From the NCBI GenBank assembly GCA_947488635.1, contig CANLAY010000067.1, forward strand, positions 1 to 5,843: a stretch of 5,843 bases of DNA, in the 5' to 3' direction. The notes under the pieces were generated by a model. It saw nothing but the letters and a program-made list of their open reading frames with translations, had not been told where the DNA came from and ran no database searches. Of the stretch, positions 5,011 through 5,843 are shown piece by piece. This DNA comes from Candidatus Nanopelagicaceae bacterium. Lineage in GTDB: Bacteria > Actinomycetota > Actinomycetes > Nanopelagicales > Nanopelagicaceae. Each line of letters starts with the position of its first letter. The first letter of the stretch is position 1. Made by a program: the position numbers and the translations under genes.

Positions 5011-5843
5011 ATGACCTTCAACGATGCCCATCTAAAACCTCACCATGACGGCAGCGAACTTTACGTAAGTTCCGATGCGCCAAAAATAGGTTCAGAGGTA
5101 ACGCTTCGAGTACGCGTACCAAATACCTACACCTTCGATGTTGGGTTAGTTCGTTATTACATGGATAGCGAATCAACTGTGGCTAAGCTGACGAAAGAGA
5201 GCGATGGCGAAGTTGAGTCTTGGTGGTCGGCCAAGATTCCGGTTAAGAACTACGACGTTCAATATCGTTTTCTATTCACGCGTGCTGGCAAGTATGAATG
5301 GTTAAACGCTTCAGGTTTATTTGGCCACGATGTTCACACCAATGAAGATTTCCGAATTATCGCTCGCCCTCGCACAACAACATGGCTAAAGAGTTCAGTC
5401 TTCTATCAAATTTTCCCAGATCGTTTTGCTAAAGGTGTAGAACGTCCAGCGCCTGAATGGGCGTTACCTATGCAATGGAATGCGCTGCCACATGGTCATG
5501 GACCAGCTACCGGTATCGAGCTTTTTGGTGGCGACTTTGAAGGAATCACAGCGCATTTAGATCACGTTATCGATCTAGGTGCTAACGGAATTTATTTCAC
5601 ACCATTTTTCCCATCGAAATCAAATCACCGCTACGACGCAACATCCTTCGATAAAATAGATCCACTGCTAGGTGGTGATAAGGCTTTCTTTGAATTTATG
5701 AAAGCTGCCAAGAAAGCAAAGATCAAAGTACTGGGTGACATAACAACGAATCACTGCAGTAATGAACATCCTTGGTTCTTAACTGGCCAAAAGAGCAAGA
5801 GTTCAAAGGAGAACAAGTTCTTCTACTGGGATAAGAAAACTCC
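5011..5843 (+). CDS. GH13 alpha-glycosidase, cyclomaltodextrinase/neopullulanase/MalZ-like (3'-truncated by window edge)
   Basis: The frame is open from the ATG at 5011 to the window end (277 complete codons). It encodes the N-terminal part of a GH13 enzyme likely to cut maltodextrins or cyclodextrins in the cytoplasm. No signal peptide is visible. Residues 1 to about 120 are beta-rich and resemble the N-terminal accessory (CBM34-like) domain of this group. The catalytic barrel then starts with SVFYQIFPDRF (129-139), a hallmark of neopullulanase, cyclomaltodextrinase and MalZ. FGGDFEGI (172-179), GANGIYFTPFFP (190-201), SNHRYDAT (204-211) and DPLLGGD (217-223) follow. GH13 conserved region I is GDITTNHC (242-249), with the expected Asp and Asn-His. 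The nucleophile, acid/base and stabiliser residues lie beyond the edge, so activity and subfamily cannot be settled. Full members run roughly 550-650 residues, so about half is missing. It is divergent from malE, which suggests shared control. The GH13 call is firm; the substrate is inferred. Confidence 0.9.
   Translation, partial: MTFNDAHLKPHHDGSELYVSSDAPKIGSEVTLRVRVPNTYTFDVGLVRYYMDSESTVAKLTKESDGEVESWWSAKIPVKNYDVQYRFLFTRAGKYEWLNASGLFGHDVHTNEDFRIIARPRTTTWLKSSVFYQIFPDRFAKGVERPAPEWALPMQWNALPHGHGPATGIELFGGDFEGITAHLDHVIDLGANGIYFTPFFPSKSNHRYDATSFDKIDPLLGGDKAFFEFMKAAKKAKIKVLGDITTNHCSNEHPWFLTGQKSKSSKENKFFYWDKKT

Noticed and set aside
4805..5014. A 69-codon + strand open frame in the divergent spacer (TTG start) whose stop overlaps the GH13 ATG as ATGA
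   Set aside because: It has a TTG start with no convincing ribosome site. Its sequence is arbitrary and basic, resembles no family I know, and lies across the promoter and inverted repeats. The ATGA overlap is tempting but most simply due to chance.

Overview
The window is a maltose/maltodextrin uptake and breakdown locus. It probably comes from a low-GC actinobacterium. The base composition looks like the mid-40s % GC (estimated by eye), and the first gene resembles actinobacterial AglA-type alpha-glucosidases. The combination would fit freshwater Nanopelagicales (acI; 'Ca. Planktophila'/'Ca. Nanopelagicus'), but that placement is an inference from general likeness, not from a search.

Layout, left to right. 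(1) Positions 3-827, + strand: the 3' part of an AglA-like GH13 alpha-glucosidase gene; its 5' end lies outside the window. (2) Positions 824-4757, - strand: a transport cluster transcribed right to left in the order malE (binding protein), a 146-bp gap with stem-loops, malF (permease with a large extracytoplasmic loop), then malG (permease). malF and malG overlap by an ATGA. malG and the alpha-glucosidase gene converge and share a TTAA, so their stop codons overlap. (3) Positions 4758-5010: a 253-bp divergent control region with repeated CGTT/AACG half-sites and a structured leader. (4) Positions 5011-5843, + strand: the 5' part of a second GH13 gene (cyclomaltodextrinase/neopullulanase/MalZ-like), which runs off the right edge.

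Inferred joint function: MalE captures maltodextrins outside the membrane, and MalF/MalG form the channel. No ATPase (MalK/MsiK) gene is present here, so that subunit must be encoded elsewhere. The two GH13 enzymes lack a visible secretion context in the parts seen and would degrade imported oligosaccharides to glucose and maltose. The divergent region would let malEFG and the right-hand GH13 gene be controlled together.

The system is recognisable and I see no wholly new one. The points most worth a second look are: an E. coli-type MalF with a P2-like loop; a binding protein with no lipobox; stem-loops after malE together with a strong Lys codon bias in malE, both suggesting that MalE is made in excess; repeated half-sites and nested RNA structure in the divergent region; and the overlapping convergent stop codons.
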